DNA of 64,000 nucleotides, taken from JAVBWO01 sp036677375. Lineage in GTDB: Bacteria > Bacillota > Dehalobacteriia > UBA4068 > UBA4997. The position numbers and the translations under genes are program-made. Location: positions 1 through 64,000 of the forward strand of contig JAVBWO010000024.1 of NCBI GenBank assembly GCA_036677375.1, in the 5' to 3' direction. This document shows, one piece after another, positions 57,060 through 64,000 of the stretch; position 1 is the first letter of the stretch, and each line of letters begins with the position of its first letter. The notes under the pieces are model-generated. The model had not been told where the DNA came from. It ran no database searches and saw only the letters and a program-made list of their open reading frames with translations.

Positions 57060-57992
57060 ATGGCAACTAATATTAAAAATCTTCCGGCAGAAGAATTTGT
57101 TTTAAGCGGCAATGGCGCTTGCGGCGGCTGTCCGGCTACCTTGGCCCTGCGTATCGTAGGAAAAGCCTTAGGTTCCAATGCCATCATGATCTTGACGCCT
57201 TCCTGCTCGGTGGCCAGCATGGGCATGACACCGAAAACTGCTTATCAGTGGCCTTCTTTAAATGTATGCTTTGCCACGGCGGGTTCTTCCGCCGCGGGTG
57301 TCTCTTATGCCCTGGAAGCTTTGCAAGCCAAAGGCAAGATTGAAGGGGAGCTTCCCACGGTCTTTAACTGGGTAGGGGATGGCGGCACTTACGATATCGG
57401 TTTTCAGGCTCTTTCGGCAGCGGCGGAAAGAAATGACAATTATATTCACTTCTGCTACAATAACGAGGCCTACAGCAATACTGGCGTGCAGAGATCAGGC
57501 GCTACCCCGCGCTATTCCTATACCACCACCACACCCTTAGGGAAAATGCAGCCTAAGAAAAACTTGCCGCTTCTGATGCTGGATCACAACATTCCCTATG
57601 TGGCAACCGCTTCTTTGGCTTTCCCCGGCGACCTTTACGACAAAGTGGTAAAAGCCAAGAGCCTGCCCGGTTTCAAGTATATTGAGATCTTTGCCCCTTG
57701 TTATACCGGCTGGCAATTCCCGGCTTCCGACACCATCGAATTGAGCCGCCTGGCGGTGAAGACCGGCGCCTGGCTCTTATGGGAAGCGGAATACGGCAAA
57801 ATGGTCTTTTCCCCACCCACCGAGCGCATCATCACCGGCAAGAGCCAACGGCAGCCTATCGACCAGTATTTGGGCCGCCAGGGCCGCTTTGCCAAGCTCC
57901 TGAAGGACGAGACGGCAGATACCAAGATCGCCGAGATCCAGGGAGATATCGACCGCGAGATGGAGTTCATGCGGAAACGGGCGGAGATTTAA
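57060..57992 (+). CDS. 2-oxoacid:ferredoxin oxidoreductase, beta subunit
   Basis: A 310-aa chain that binds TPP diphosphate: GNGACGGCPATLALR, VGDGGTYDIGFQALSAAAER (GDG motif near residue 105) and CYNNEAYSNTGVQRSGATP, with CxxC cysteines for the proximal cluster. Start at 57060 after GGAGGC, two bases past the alpha stop. Last gene of the operon. Confidence 0.93.
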   Translation: MATNIKNLPAEEFVLSGNGACGGCPATLALRIVGKALGSNAIMILTPSCSVASMGMTPKTAYQWPSLNVCFATAGSSAAGVSYALEALQAKGKIEGELPTVFNWVGDGGTYDIGFQALSAAAERNDNYIHFCYNNEAYSNTGVQRSGATPRYSYTTTTPLGKMQPKKNLPLLMLDHNIPYVATASLAFPGDLYDKVVKAKSLPGFKYIEIFAPCYTGWQFPASDTIELSRLAVKTGAWLLWEAEYGKMVFSPPTERIITGKSQRQPIDQYLGRQGRFAKLLKDETADTKIAEIQGDIDREMEFMRKRAEI

Positions 57993-58075
57993 CGGTTCGA
58001 TTACAAAATAATTTTTTACAATGTGCATACTTTTAAAATAAGCTTTTGTTGCGCGCGCAAATTGTACTTCTTATA

Positions 58076-58103
58076 AAAACCAAGTCGAAAAGGCTTGGTT
58101 TTT
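58076..58103. terminator. Terminator of the oxidoreductase operon
   Basis: AAAACCAAG / CTTGGTTTT stem with a short loop and T-run, about 85 bases after the beta-subunit gene. Confidence 0.8.
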
Positions 58104-58119
58104 ATATTTATTCTGACTT

Positions 58120-58148
58120 TTGACAATATTTGAAATATTGCATATTGA
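58120..58148 (+). promoter_or_regulatory. Promoter with overlapping 17-base palindrome
   Basis: TTGACA (58120-58125) and a weak TATTGA at the right distance; CAATATTT-G-AAATATTG (58124-58140), an exact 8-base inverted repeat, covers the spacer. This is a probable operator for the amidohydrolase gene, about 150 bases upstream of its start. Confidence 0.45.
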
Positions 58149-58299
58149 TTTGCAAAAAAAGCTATGTTAAAATGACCTTGTTAAGTGCTATTGTAAAAAA
58201 AGAATCCTATTTTGCGTTTATTTTCTCGCCAAATAAGCGTTCTTTTCTCGTGGCTTAGCCAAAATTAAGCTTTACAAAATCGAGAGGAGCGTGTTATAG

Positions 58300-59835
58300 G
58301 TGACAGATATATTGATCCGGGGCGGTAAGGTGATTACCGTTGATGCCGAAAAAAATATTTTTGAACACGGCGCCGTGGTGGTATCCGGTCATATGATTCG
58401 AGAGGTTGGCTATTATCAGGATTTGAAAGCCAAATATCCCGACGCAAGGGAACTCGGTGGCGATGATATGTGGATTATCCCCGGTTTTGTCAACGCCCAC
58501 TATCACTGTCAGGCGCTTTTTCAGCTGCGCAACGGTTTATTGGAAGGGCCTTTGGAAACCTGGCTATTACGAGCCTACAGCAGCAAGATCGGCAGCAAGA
58601 CTCCGGGGCTTGCTTACTGGGAGGCCGCTTATGCCTGTATGACTTTAATCAAGGCAGGGATCACCTCGTCCATTGATGTTTATTATGGCGGCGAAAATCC
58701 CCAAGACCTGAATTGCTCCGATGGGTTGAAGGGCTATATCGATGCGGGCATGCGGGTTAATTTTGCACCGGTGGCAAGGGATGAAAAAACCAGTTATGTT
58801 TATGCCTGGGACGACGATTTTGTTCGGAGCCTGCCGGAAAAGCTGCAAAATGAACTGAAAAAACGTCCTTATGGGAAACAGCCCATGGAGAAAAAAATCT
58901 ACATAGAGGGCTTTGAGAATCTTTATAAAGATTTCAACGGTCATGACGGGCGGATTCGTTTGATGCTTGCACCCGACGGGGCTCAATGGGTGACGCCGGA
59001 GTTTCTGCTGATCATCAAAAGAATGGCGGAAAAATTCCAGACCAATATCCAGACCCATTGTCTGGAAACAAAATACCAGCTGTTCTATGGGCAGAACCAT
59101 TTTGGCAAATCTCTGGTGGAGTATCTTTATGATCTGGGATTTTTAGGGGAAGAGATTTCCTTCGGGCATGGCGTATGGCTGACGGCCAAGGATATTGAAC
59201 TGTGTGCGAAGACCGGCACCAGCATCTCCCATAATCCCGGTGCCAATCTCAGACTTTACAGCGGTATCGCTCCTCTACGGGATTATTTGGCGGGCGGCAT
59301 CAATATGGGCGTTGGAACGGATAATTTATCTTTTGATAATGAAAACGGATACTTAAATGACCTACGGCTGGCATTTCTCTTGCATAGAGCGCCCGGAATC
59401 CCGCCTGTATCGGTATCTTCGGAAAAGCTTTTTGAAATGGCGACGATAGGCGGTGCCAGACTGCTGGGGCTTGACGGCAAAGTAGGTTCCCTTGTTGCCG
59501 GAAAAGAAGCGGATATCGTCTTGATTGACACTAAACGTCTTTTAGAACCTTTTATGCATCCTGCCGTTTCTCCTTATGAAGTCCTGCTGCACCGCGGACA
59601 AAACAGGGATATCCATACGGTCATGGTACGCGGCAATATCCTGATGGAAGCAGGAAATGTCAAGTCTCTTGATGAAGAAGAAATATTAGCTCAATATCGT
59701 TACTACGGTGAAAAAGCATGGGCAGACGAGGACGGTGATCCTGACATCTTGGATGAGCTGGAACATTACGCCACCGCTTTTTATCAAAAAGAGGCCTTTG
59801 ATGTTCCCCAAAACTACCAGTTCAATACCAAGTAA
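58300..59835 (+). CDS. Amidohydrolase-superfamily deaminase (cytosine/guanine deaminase-like)
   Basis: A 511-aa metal-dependent hydrolase of the TRZ/ATZ/cytosine deaminase-like group. LIRGGKVITVDAEKNIFEHG is the composite beta-domain start; metal ligands are in PGFVNAHYHCQ (HxH, about 67-69), QTHCLE, GHG and MGVGTDNLSF. The C-terminus has LVAGKEADIVLIDTK. The start is GTG after GAGGAGCG. An NCS1 nucleobase permease follows, so the substrate is probably a purine, pyrimidine or related heterocycle. It is longer than typical guanine deaminases because of an insert around 150-210. Confidence 0.85.
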   Translation: MTDILIRGGKVITVDAEKNIFEHGAVVVSGHMIREVGYYQDLKAKYPDARELGGDDMWIIPGFVNAHYHCQALFQLRNGLLEGPLETWLLRAYSSKIGSKTPGLAYWEAAYACMTLIKAGITSSIDVYYGGENPQDLNCSDGLKGYIDAGMRVNFAPVARDEKTSYVYAWDDDFVRSLPEKLQNELKKRPYGKQPMEKKIYIEGFENLYKDFNGHDGRIRLMLAPDGAQWVTPEFLLIIKRMAEKFQTNIQTHCLETKYQLFYGQNHFGKSLVEYLYDLGFLGEEISFGHGVWLTAKDIELCAKTGTSISHNPGANLRLYSGIAPLRDYLAGGINMGVGTDNLSFDNENGYLNDLRLAFLLHRAPGIPPVSVSSEKLFEMATIGGARLLGLDGKVGSLVAGKEADIVLIDTKRLLEPFMHPAVSPYEVLLHRGQNRDIHTVMVRGNILMEAGNVKSLDEEEILAQYRYYGEKAWADEDGDPDILDELEHYATAFYQKEAFDVPQNYQFNTK

Positions 59836-60153
59836 ACGTATTTTGACATTCCTGTATTGCTATGATGCAGGCATATACTCCGGTGCGGTGGTATCACCTG
59901 GCGGGCTGCTGCATTGGAAAGGTAGAAGGGCAAATCTATCATTCAATCTATTGCGGAGGTGCTATGCACCGACGCTTTTTTTATTCTATGAACCAAAAAT
60001 GCCAATACCGATAGTACACAACGTAGACATAAAGTAAACATAAAAAGGAGGTGTGTGAAATACAAAAAAGGCAAAGCCACATACAATAGCACACTTAACA
60101 TGAACCCATGGAACATTTGCATGAATAAAAGCAAATCAGGAAGGAGAAATCTT
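59836..60153 (+). other. Structured leader between the amidohydrolase and the permease
   Basis: About 320 bases without gene. It has GGTG-GTAT-CACC, GGTAGA...TCTATC and a terminator GCG-GA-GGTGC-TAT-GCACC-GA-CGC followed by eight T (59953-59982), then 170 bases to the permease ATG. A hairpin series ending in a terminator upstream of a transporter could be a riboswitch or simply the amidohydrolase terminator. I do not recognise a known riboswitch class. Confidence 0.45.
59953..59982 (+). terminator. Rho-independent terminator
   Basis: GCG/CGC and GGTGC/GCACC stems separated by GA/GA internal mismatches, eight T after. Confidence 0.7.
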
Positions 60154-61440
60154 ATGTCAAAAGATAAAAAGAACAGTCTTTCCAACGAAGATTTTCCATT
60201 ATCTGCCGTTCCGCAAAAAAACCGACAAGGTTTTTGGTCGTTGGCAGTGGTTTTGCTAGGGTTCACATATTATACAGGTACTATGTTTGCCGGTGGCACC
60301 ATTGGCGCCGGTTTTGATTTTACCGCACTGGTCTGGGTCATTATCCTGGGCAATCTGATTTTGGGAGGATATTCGGCCGTTTTAGCTTGGATCGCCGCCA
60401 AAAGTGGTCTGACTACCGCTTTGATGGCTCGCCACAGCTTTGGTAAATACGGAGCAAGATGGGTAGACTTCCTCTTAGGCTTTACTCAGGTTGGCTGGTA
60501 CGGTTGGTCTACGGCTATGACTGCCACAGTATTTGCCACATTATTCCATATCCCTGCATGGATCCCGGCTTTGATTATTTTCTTTGGCTTTGCTTTTTGT
60601 TCCACCGCTTTTATTGGTTATAAAGGAATCCAATGGCTCAGCGCCGTAGCGGTACCAGCCATGACCGTCTTAATGGTTTGGAGCATTGCCATCGCATTGA
60701 GAGACGGTGGCGGGATTGCGGCCATTACGCAAATCACCCCTAGCCAACCCATGTCCTTTGCGGCCGGCTTAACGGTGGTGGTAGGGACTTATATCAGCGG
60801 CGGCTTGCAATCCACCAACTGGTCCCGTTTTGCCAAATCAGGTTTTGACGCAGTTACTACCACATTATTAGCCTTTTTTATCGGCAATGCCTTCATGATC
60901 GTTTCGGGAGCATTGGGAGCTTTCGTTTATCAACAAGCGGATATGGTCCAAGTTTTGGTACAGCAAGCTCTATTAGGATTCGGGATTGCTTTATTGCTTT
61001 TGAACATTTGGACTTCTCAGGACAATACCATTTATTCTTTTTCCATTGCCGCCTGCACCGCTTTCCATACGGCAAACCGCCGAATGTTTGTTCTGATAGG
61101 TGCCGGCATCGGTACGGTGATTGCCTTAGTCGGTATCTATGACCAATTGGTGCCTTTCTTATCCCTTTTGGGCACCATTATTCCTCCGGTGGGTGGCGTG
61201 ATTAGCGCCGATTATTTCATCAAACACAAAAAGAGTTTCCCTGATCTCGCGCAGTTGGAGTTATGCAAATTTAATTGGGTAGGGATACTCAGTTATATCG
61301 TGGGTCTTTTGGTTGCCAAATTTATACCGGGAATCCCGCCTATCAACGGCGCCATCGGCGCTTTGCTTGCTTATCCCATCTTAGATTATCTTTTTAAAAA
61401 GGTTGGTTATGCGCAAGACAATAAAATCATAGCGGCATAA
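60154..61440 (+). CDS. NCS1-family nucleobase (cytosine/purine) permease
   Basis: A 428-aa membrane transporter with 12 hydrophobic segments, CodB-like. FWSLAVVLLGFTYYTGTMFAGG (TM1 region), HSFGKYGARWVDFLLGFTQVGWYGWST, and SQDNTIYSFSIAACTAF with the substrate-site segment. The ATG at 60154 is chosen because AAGGAGAAATCTT precedes it; a GTG at 60055 with GGAGG only 3 bases away would add 33 polar residues and is less likely. Imports a nucleobase or allantoin-like compound, matching the amidohydrolase upstream. Confidence 0.88.
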   Translation: MSKDKKNSLSNEDFPLSAVPQKNRQGFWSLAVVLLGFTYYTGTMFAGGTIGAGFDFTALVWVIILGNLILGGYSAVLAWIAAKSGLTTALMARHSFGKYGARWVDFLLGFTQVGWYGWSTAMTATVFATLFHIPAWIPALIIFFGFAFCSTAFIGYKGIQWLSAVAVPAMTVLMVWSIAIALRDGGGIAAITQITPSQPMSFAAGLTVVVGTYISGGLQSTNWSRFAKSGFDAVTTTLLAFFIGNAFMIVSGALGAFVYQQADMVQVLVQQALLGFGIALLLLNIWTSQDNTIYSFSIAACTAFHTANRRMFVLIGAGIGTVIALVGIYDQLVPFLSLLGTIIPPVGGVISADYFIKHKKSFPDLAQLELCKFNWVGILSYIVGLLVAKFIPGIPPINGAIGALLAYPILDYLFKKVGYAQDNKIIAA

Positions 61441-61460
61441 GCTTTCAAATCAGTAAAAAC

Positions 61461-61502
61461 AAAATCAGAGGGCGGTTTGCTTAAACCGTCCTCTGATTTT
61501 TT
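61461..61502. terminator. Terminator after the permease
   Basis: AAAATCAGAGG.CGGTTT / AAACCG.CCTCTGATTTT with one G-T pair and a T-run; long perfect stem serving both strands. Confidence 0.88.
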
Positions 61503-61617
61503 GATATGATAATCAAAAGTTCATTTTTTGATCATTAAGCAAAGCCATAACCGGTTCTGAATTTTGCTACATGAACCAAACTCCTTTGCCAAAAACCAAT
61601 CAGCATTTTCCGATGGG

Positions 61618-62211
61618 TTATATTACTTCCTTTTTGATGTATAATTCTTTTATAACTTGGGACAACCCTGCGTAAATAGCAGAAATCCCGCAAAGGGTCC
61701 CCTCGTAGCCTGCCAACAGCTTAATTGCTGTGATCTCTGTGAGATCGCCCAATGCTAAAAGAAAAAACAATAAAGCCAGTAATCCGAAAACGATCTGGAG
61801 AGGGCGGTTGATTTTTAAAGTGCCGACAAACATAACTGCCGTAAACAGACACCACATAAAAAGATAGGCCGCCATATCAATATTGCCGGGCGCTTCTGTC
61901 CAGCCCAGCACAGGCATGACCCAGATAGCCACCAGAGAAAGCCAGAAAAAACCGAAAGATGTAAATGCCGTGGCGCCAAAAGTATTTTTCTTCTTCCATT
62001 CCATGATTTCTGCAATGACCTGCGCCAAACCGCCATAAAAAATACCCATTGCAAGGATCATGCTGCTTTGCCCCAAAAGACCCGCATTATGCAGGTTCAA
62101 AAGAACTGTTGTCATGCCAAACCCTAAAAGCCCTAAAGGCGCCGGATTGGCAGTCATGTCTTGTACTCTTACTTTCCTGTCTGCATCGGTTTGAAGCATC
62201 TGGTTACTCAT
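61618..62211 (-). CDS. Acetate uptake transporter family protein (GPR1/FUN34/YaaH)
   Basis: A 197-aa protein with six membrane helices and the NPAPLGLLGFGMTT signature near residue 22. YaaH/SatP relatives carry acetate and succinate with protons. The start is at 62211, after GGAGGACTAT; the frame is open further upstream but runs through a tRNA gene. Single gene, convergent with the permease. Confidence 0.92.
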   Translation of the reverse strand: MSNQMLQTDADRKVRVQDMTANPAPLGLLGFGMTTVLLNLHNAGLLGQSSMILAMGIFYGGLAQVIAEIMEWKKKNTFGATAFTSFGFFWLSLVAIWVMPVLGWTEAPGNIDMAAYLFMWCLFTAVMFVGTLKINRPLQIVFGLLALLFFLLALGDLTEITAIKLLAGYEGTLCGISAIYAGLSQVIKELYIKKEVI

Positions 62212-62382
62212 ATAGTCCTCCTCACATCGTTCAAAATATCCTGGGGGTTTCCCCGCCATTTTGATAAATTCATGCAAGATTTTATCATATTGCATCCTGG
62301 TAGTCAATTTCAAAATGATCATAAAAATGTTATCCATCAAGTATTCAGTAGAATACGTAAAAATTTGCAAATTTGTGGCATA

Positions 62383-62432
62383 AAAAAGACCCGCTATCCG
62401 CCAAATATTAAGGCGTTTAACAGGTCTTTTTT
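62383..62432 (-). terminator. Terminator of tRNA-Trp
   Basis: AAAAAAGACC / GGTCTTTTTT outer stem with GCC/GGC inside; on - it follows the tRNA directly. Confidence 0.75.
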
Positions 62433-62433
62433 G

Positions 62434-62509
62434 TGGCAGGGGCAGCAGGACTTGAACCCGCAACCAATGGTTTTGGAGACCACTACTCTACCAATTGAGC
62501 TATACCCCT
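62434..62509 (-). tRNA. tRNA-Trp (CCA)
   Basis: 76 bases. Acceptor AGGGGTA/TGCCCCT (one G-U), D-arm with AGCTCAATTGGTAGAG, anticodon loop TCTCCAAAA region with CCA, T-arm GCGGG-TTCAAGT-CCTGC, CCA encoded. Confidence 0.96.
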
Positions 62510-62547
62510 ATCTCTTGCAAGCACTATGTATTATACAGAAAAATACC

Positions 62548-63009
62548 TTATTCGTCAACTGTTTTCGGCAAATTTTCCTCACTATAGATATGAATTCCGG
62601 CCTTGGTTAAAAGGGCGGACGTTACCCCCATGCCAGGATGCAGCACCTTACTAAAGCTTCCGTCATAGATCTTTTGACTGCCGCAGGAGGGGCTTCTTTC
62701 CTTCAAAATAACGGCTTCAATCCCATTCTCCAGGGCAACCGCTAAAATCTCTTCGGCTCCCTGAATAAAGGCGTCGGTGACATCCGCACCTTGGGCGTTT
62801 ATGACTCTGGCATTGCCGCATAGCACATCATGGCCGTCGCCGCCTTTGATTTCACTGGCGGGCCGGGGAATCAATAATCCGCCGGCCCACTCAGGGCAAA
62901 CGGCAATGTAATTCTTGTCCTTCAAAAATGCCATGACGGCGGCATCGGGCTTGGTTTCGCCGTTATAACGGCAGGGCGCTCCCAAAAGGCAGGCGCTTAC
63001 AAGATACAT
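62548..63009 (-). CDS. DUF523 / TudS-like thiouracil desulfidase family protein
   Basis: A 153-aa protein with conserved cysteines in VSACLLGAPCRYNG, VCPEWAGGLLIPR and KERSPSCGS. DUF523 members related to TudS use a [4Fe-4S] cluster to remove sulfur from 2-thiouracil-type compounds; whether this one does is inferred. Start at 63009 after AAGGAGAAAGCC. 16 bases downstream of the tRNA-thiolase gene, so cotranscribed. Confidence 0.85.
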   Translation of the reverse strand: MYLVSACLLGAPCRYNGETKPDAAVMAFLKDKNYIAVCPEWAGGLLIPRPASEIKGGDGHDVLCGNARVINAQGADVTDAFIQGAEEILAVALENGIEAVILKERSPSCGSQKIYDGSFSKVLHPGMGVTSALLTKAGIHIYSEENLPKTVDE

Positions 63010-63025
63010 GGCTTTCTCCTTTTTT

Positions 63026-63781
63026 TTAGCGGCGATCAATTGTTTCGGCGGCGGGATAGTGTTTATCCGGCAGATTCCAGGGATTATTCTGCAAATGCTG
63101 CAAAGCGGTAATGGCCCGTTCTTTGGCAGGGGGAGCCGTTTTCACAATCTCTTTCACAATGTCTTTCATAGCCTGCCGTTTGGTGCAGCCGTTAGCCGGA
63201 CAGCAGCTTTTGACAATAGGTAAATTTTCTTTGGCGCTATAAGCGGCAATATCGGCTTCCGGAACATAAATAAAAGGGCGGATGACGGTTAGCTTCTGGC
63301 GGGAAAGCCAGGTCACCGGCTTGAAGGAATCGACCCTGCCTTCAAAAAACAGGTTGAGAAGCAAGGTTTCCACCACATCGTCGGCATGGTGAGCCAAGGC
63401 TACTTTGGGAAAACCCTTTTCTTTGGCCAGATTATTCAAAGCGCCGCGGCGCATCTTTGCACAAAGAGAACAGGGGTTTTGTTCTTTTCTGACCTCAAAG
63501 ACCACTTGGCCGATATTGGTGGGCTGCATGAAGAAATCCACCTCCAAGCCCCGGCAATAGGCCGCCAGAGCAGCTAGGTCGCCGGGAAAGCCCAGATCCA
63601 CATGACCGGCGGCCAGAGGAAACTTATACTTGGAACGGCGTCGGAAGGCCGCAAGTATGGCAAGCATGGCAAGACTGTCCTTGCCGCCGGACAAGCCGAC
63701 GAAGATGCCTTCCGCATTGGCGATCATATCATAATCAATGATGGCTCTTCTGGTAAGATCCATGATGTGGGATGCCGTCAT
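63026..63781 (-). CDS. TtcA/TtuA-family tRNA 2-thiolation enzyme
   Basis: A 251-aa ATP-PPase. The PP-loop is VGLSGGKDSLAML near residue 30; CSLCAKMRRG (about 104) and CCPANGCTKRQ (about 193) hold iron-sulfur cysteines. This is the TtcA pattern (2-thiocytidine at tRNA position 32), short form. RBS AGGAGGGAATT. Followed by the DUF523 gene. Confidence 0.88.
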   Translation of the reverse strand: MTASHIMDLTRRAIIDYDMIANAEGIFVGLSGGKDSLAMLAILAAFRRRSKYKFPLAAGHVDLGFPGDLAALAAYCRGLEVDFFMQPTNIGQVVFEVRKEQNPCSLCAKMRRGALNNLAKEKGFPKVALAHHADDVVETLLLNLFFEGRVDSFKPVTWLSRQKLTVIRPFIYVPEADIAAYSAKENLPIVKSCCPANGCTKRQAMKDIVKEIVKTAPPAKERAITALQHLQNNPWNLPDKHYPAAETIDRR

Positions 63782-64000
63782 AATTCCCTCCTGTAAGACT
63801 TTTTCATACGCCTTTCCCGGGGAGGAAAAAGCTGAAAAATAGCGAATTTTAACTTAATTGGGGTATTTTGCATGAACCGCAGAAATCCGGGGTTCGCTCT
63901 GTTTTCGATCGCTTTCCCACTTTACCCACTGTGTGGGCATTGGTGTCAAAAGGCGCCGCTAACAGTTAGGAAACCGGGTCATAGCGTATAACGCGGAAGA

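Noticed and set aside
59836..59985. T-box leader upstream of the permease
   Set aside because: No AGGGTGGNACCGCG T-box sequence or specifier loop is present; only generic hairpins.

Overview
The window looks like a piece of an endospore-forming, anaerobic Bacillota (class Clostridia) chromosome. The support is the sleB/ypeB spore-germination pair, Shine-Dalgarno sites of the AGGAGG type, ferredoxin-linked 2-oxoacid oxidoreductase genes, and lysine 2,3-aminomutase with its acetyltransferase. Genus cannot be fixed by eye. About 1-38.3 kb is a GC-richer integrative conjugative element (ICE) with cargo. About 38.9-64 kb is ordinary chromosome, starting with a clearly AT-rich ablAB pair.

ICE backbone, left part (about 2.6-21.8 kb, almost all on +): a VirB6/TrbL-like channel protein, a DUF4406 protein, a large DNA cytosine-5 methyltransferase with a second conserved gene nested in another frame, a PrgI-like protein, a VirB4-partner protein, the VirB4 ATPase, an unknown protein, an amidoligase with a gamma-glutamylcyclotransferase-like partner, a membrane-anchored NlpC/P60 + M23 peptidoglycan hydrolase, DUF3846 and DUF6103-like proteins, a candidate oriT region, a ribbon-helix-helix accessory protein, a relaxase fused to about 12 Sel1 repeats, a DUF3991/Toprim primase, the VirD4 coupling protein and two helix-turn-helix proteins. 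The backbone resumes at about 35.2-38.3 kb with small ICE-type genes (DUF4314, DUF1016 N-terminal and unknowns). No integrase or resolvase is visible, so the element either runs past the left edge or has lost it.

Cargo 1 (0.2-2.5 kb) is a WYL-regulator operon with GyrI-like, VOC and pyridoxamine-oxidase-fold proteins. Cargo 2 (about 21.9-35.2 kb) is a cell-envelope island: a DMT transporter, a two-component system, a secreted PepSY protein, a GT2-GtrA fusion, a phosphodiester glycosidase, a PAP2 phosphatase, a surface-anchored protein, an ABC-2 exporter, a zinc-ribbon membrane protein, two GT4 glycosyltransferases flanking a DedA/TVP38 protein, and a truncated zinc-dependent phospholipase C. 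A shared upstream motif suggests that the two-component system controls both the PepSY gene and the glycosyltransferase operon. The island ends at a junction where the phospholipase gene and an opposing metallophosphoesterase gene are both cut.

Chromosomal part: ablA-ablB (N-epsilon-acetyl-beta-lysine synthesis) behind a terminator-containing leader; a lytic transglycosylase; a tRNA-Gly relic; a kelch-FN3 surface protein; ypeB and sleB; tRNA-Cys and tRNA-Leu(TAA); an unknown protein; a dead SOS gene that keeps its LexA-type operator; a DUF3089 hydrolase; a DUF2007 protein; tRNA-Leu(CAG); cardiolipin synthase; an operon of AMP-forming acyl-CoA synthetase, TIM-barrel isomerase and four-subunit 2-oxoacid:ferredoxin oxidoreductase; an amidohydrolase with an NCS1 nucleobase permease; an acetate-type transporter; tRNA-Trp; and a DUF523/TudS-like protein with a TtcA-like tRNA thiolase.

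All assignments come from reading the sequence without database searches. Family names rest on recognised motifs and gene order.
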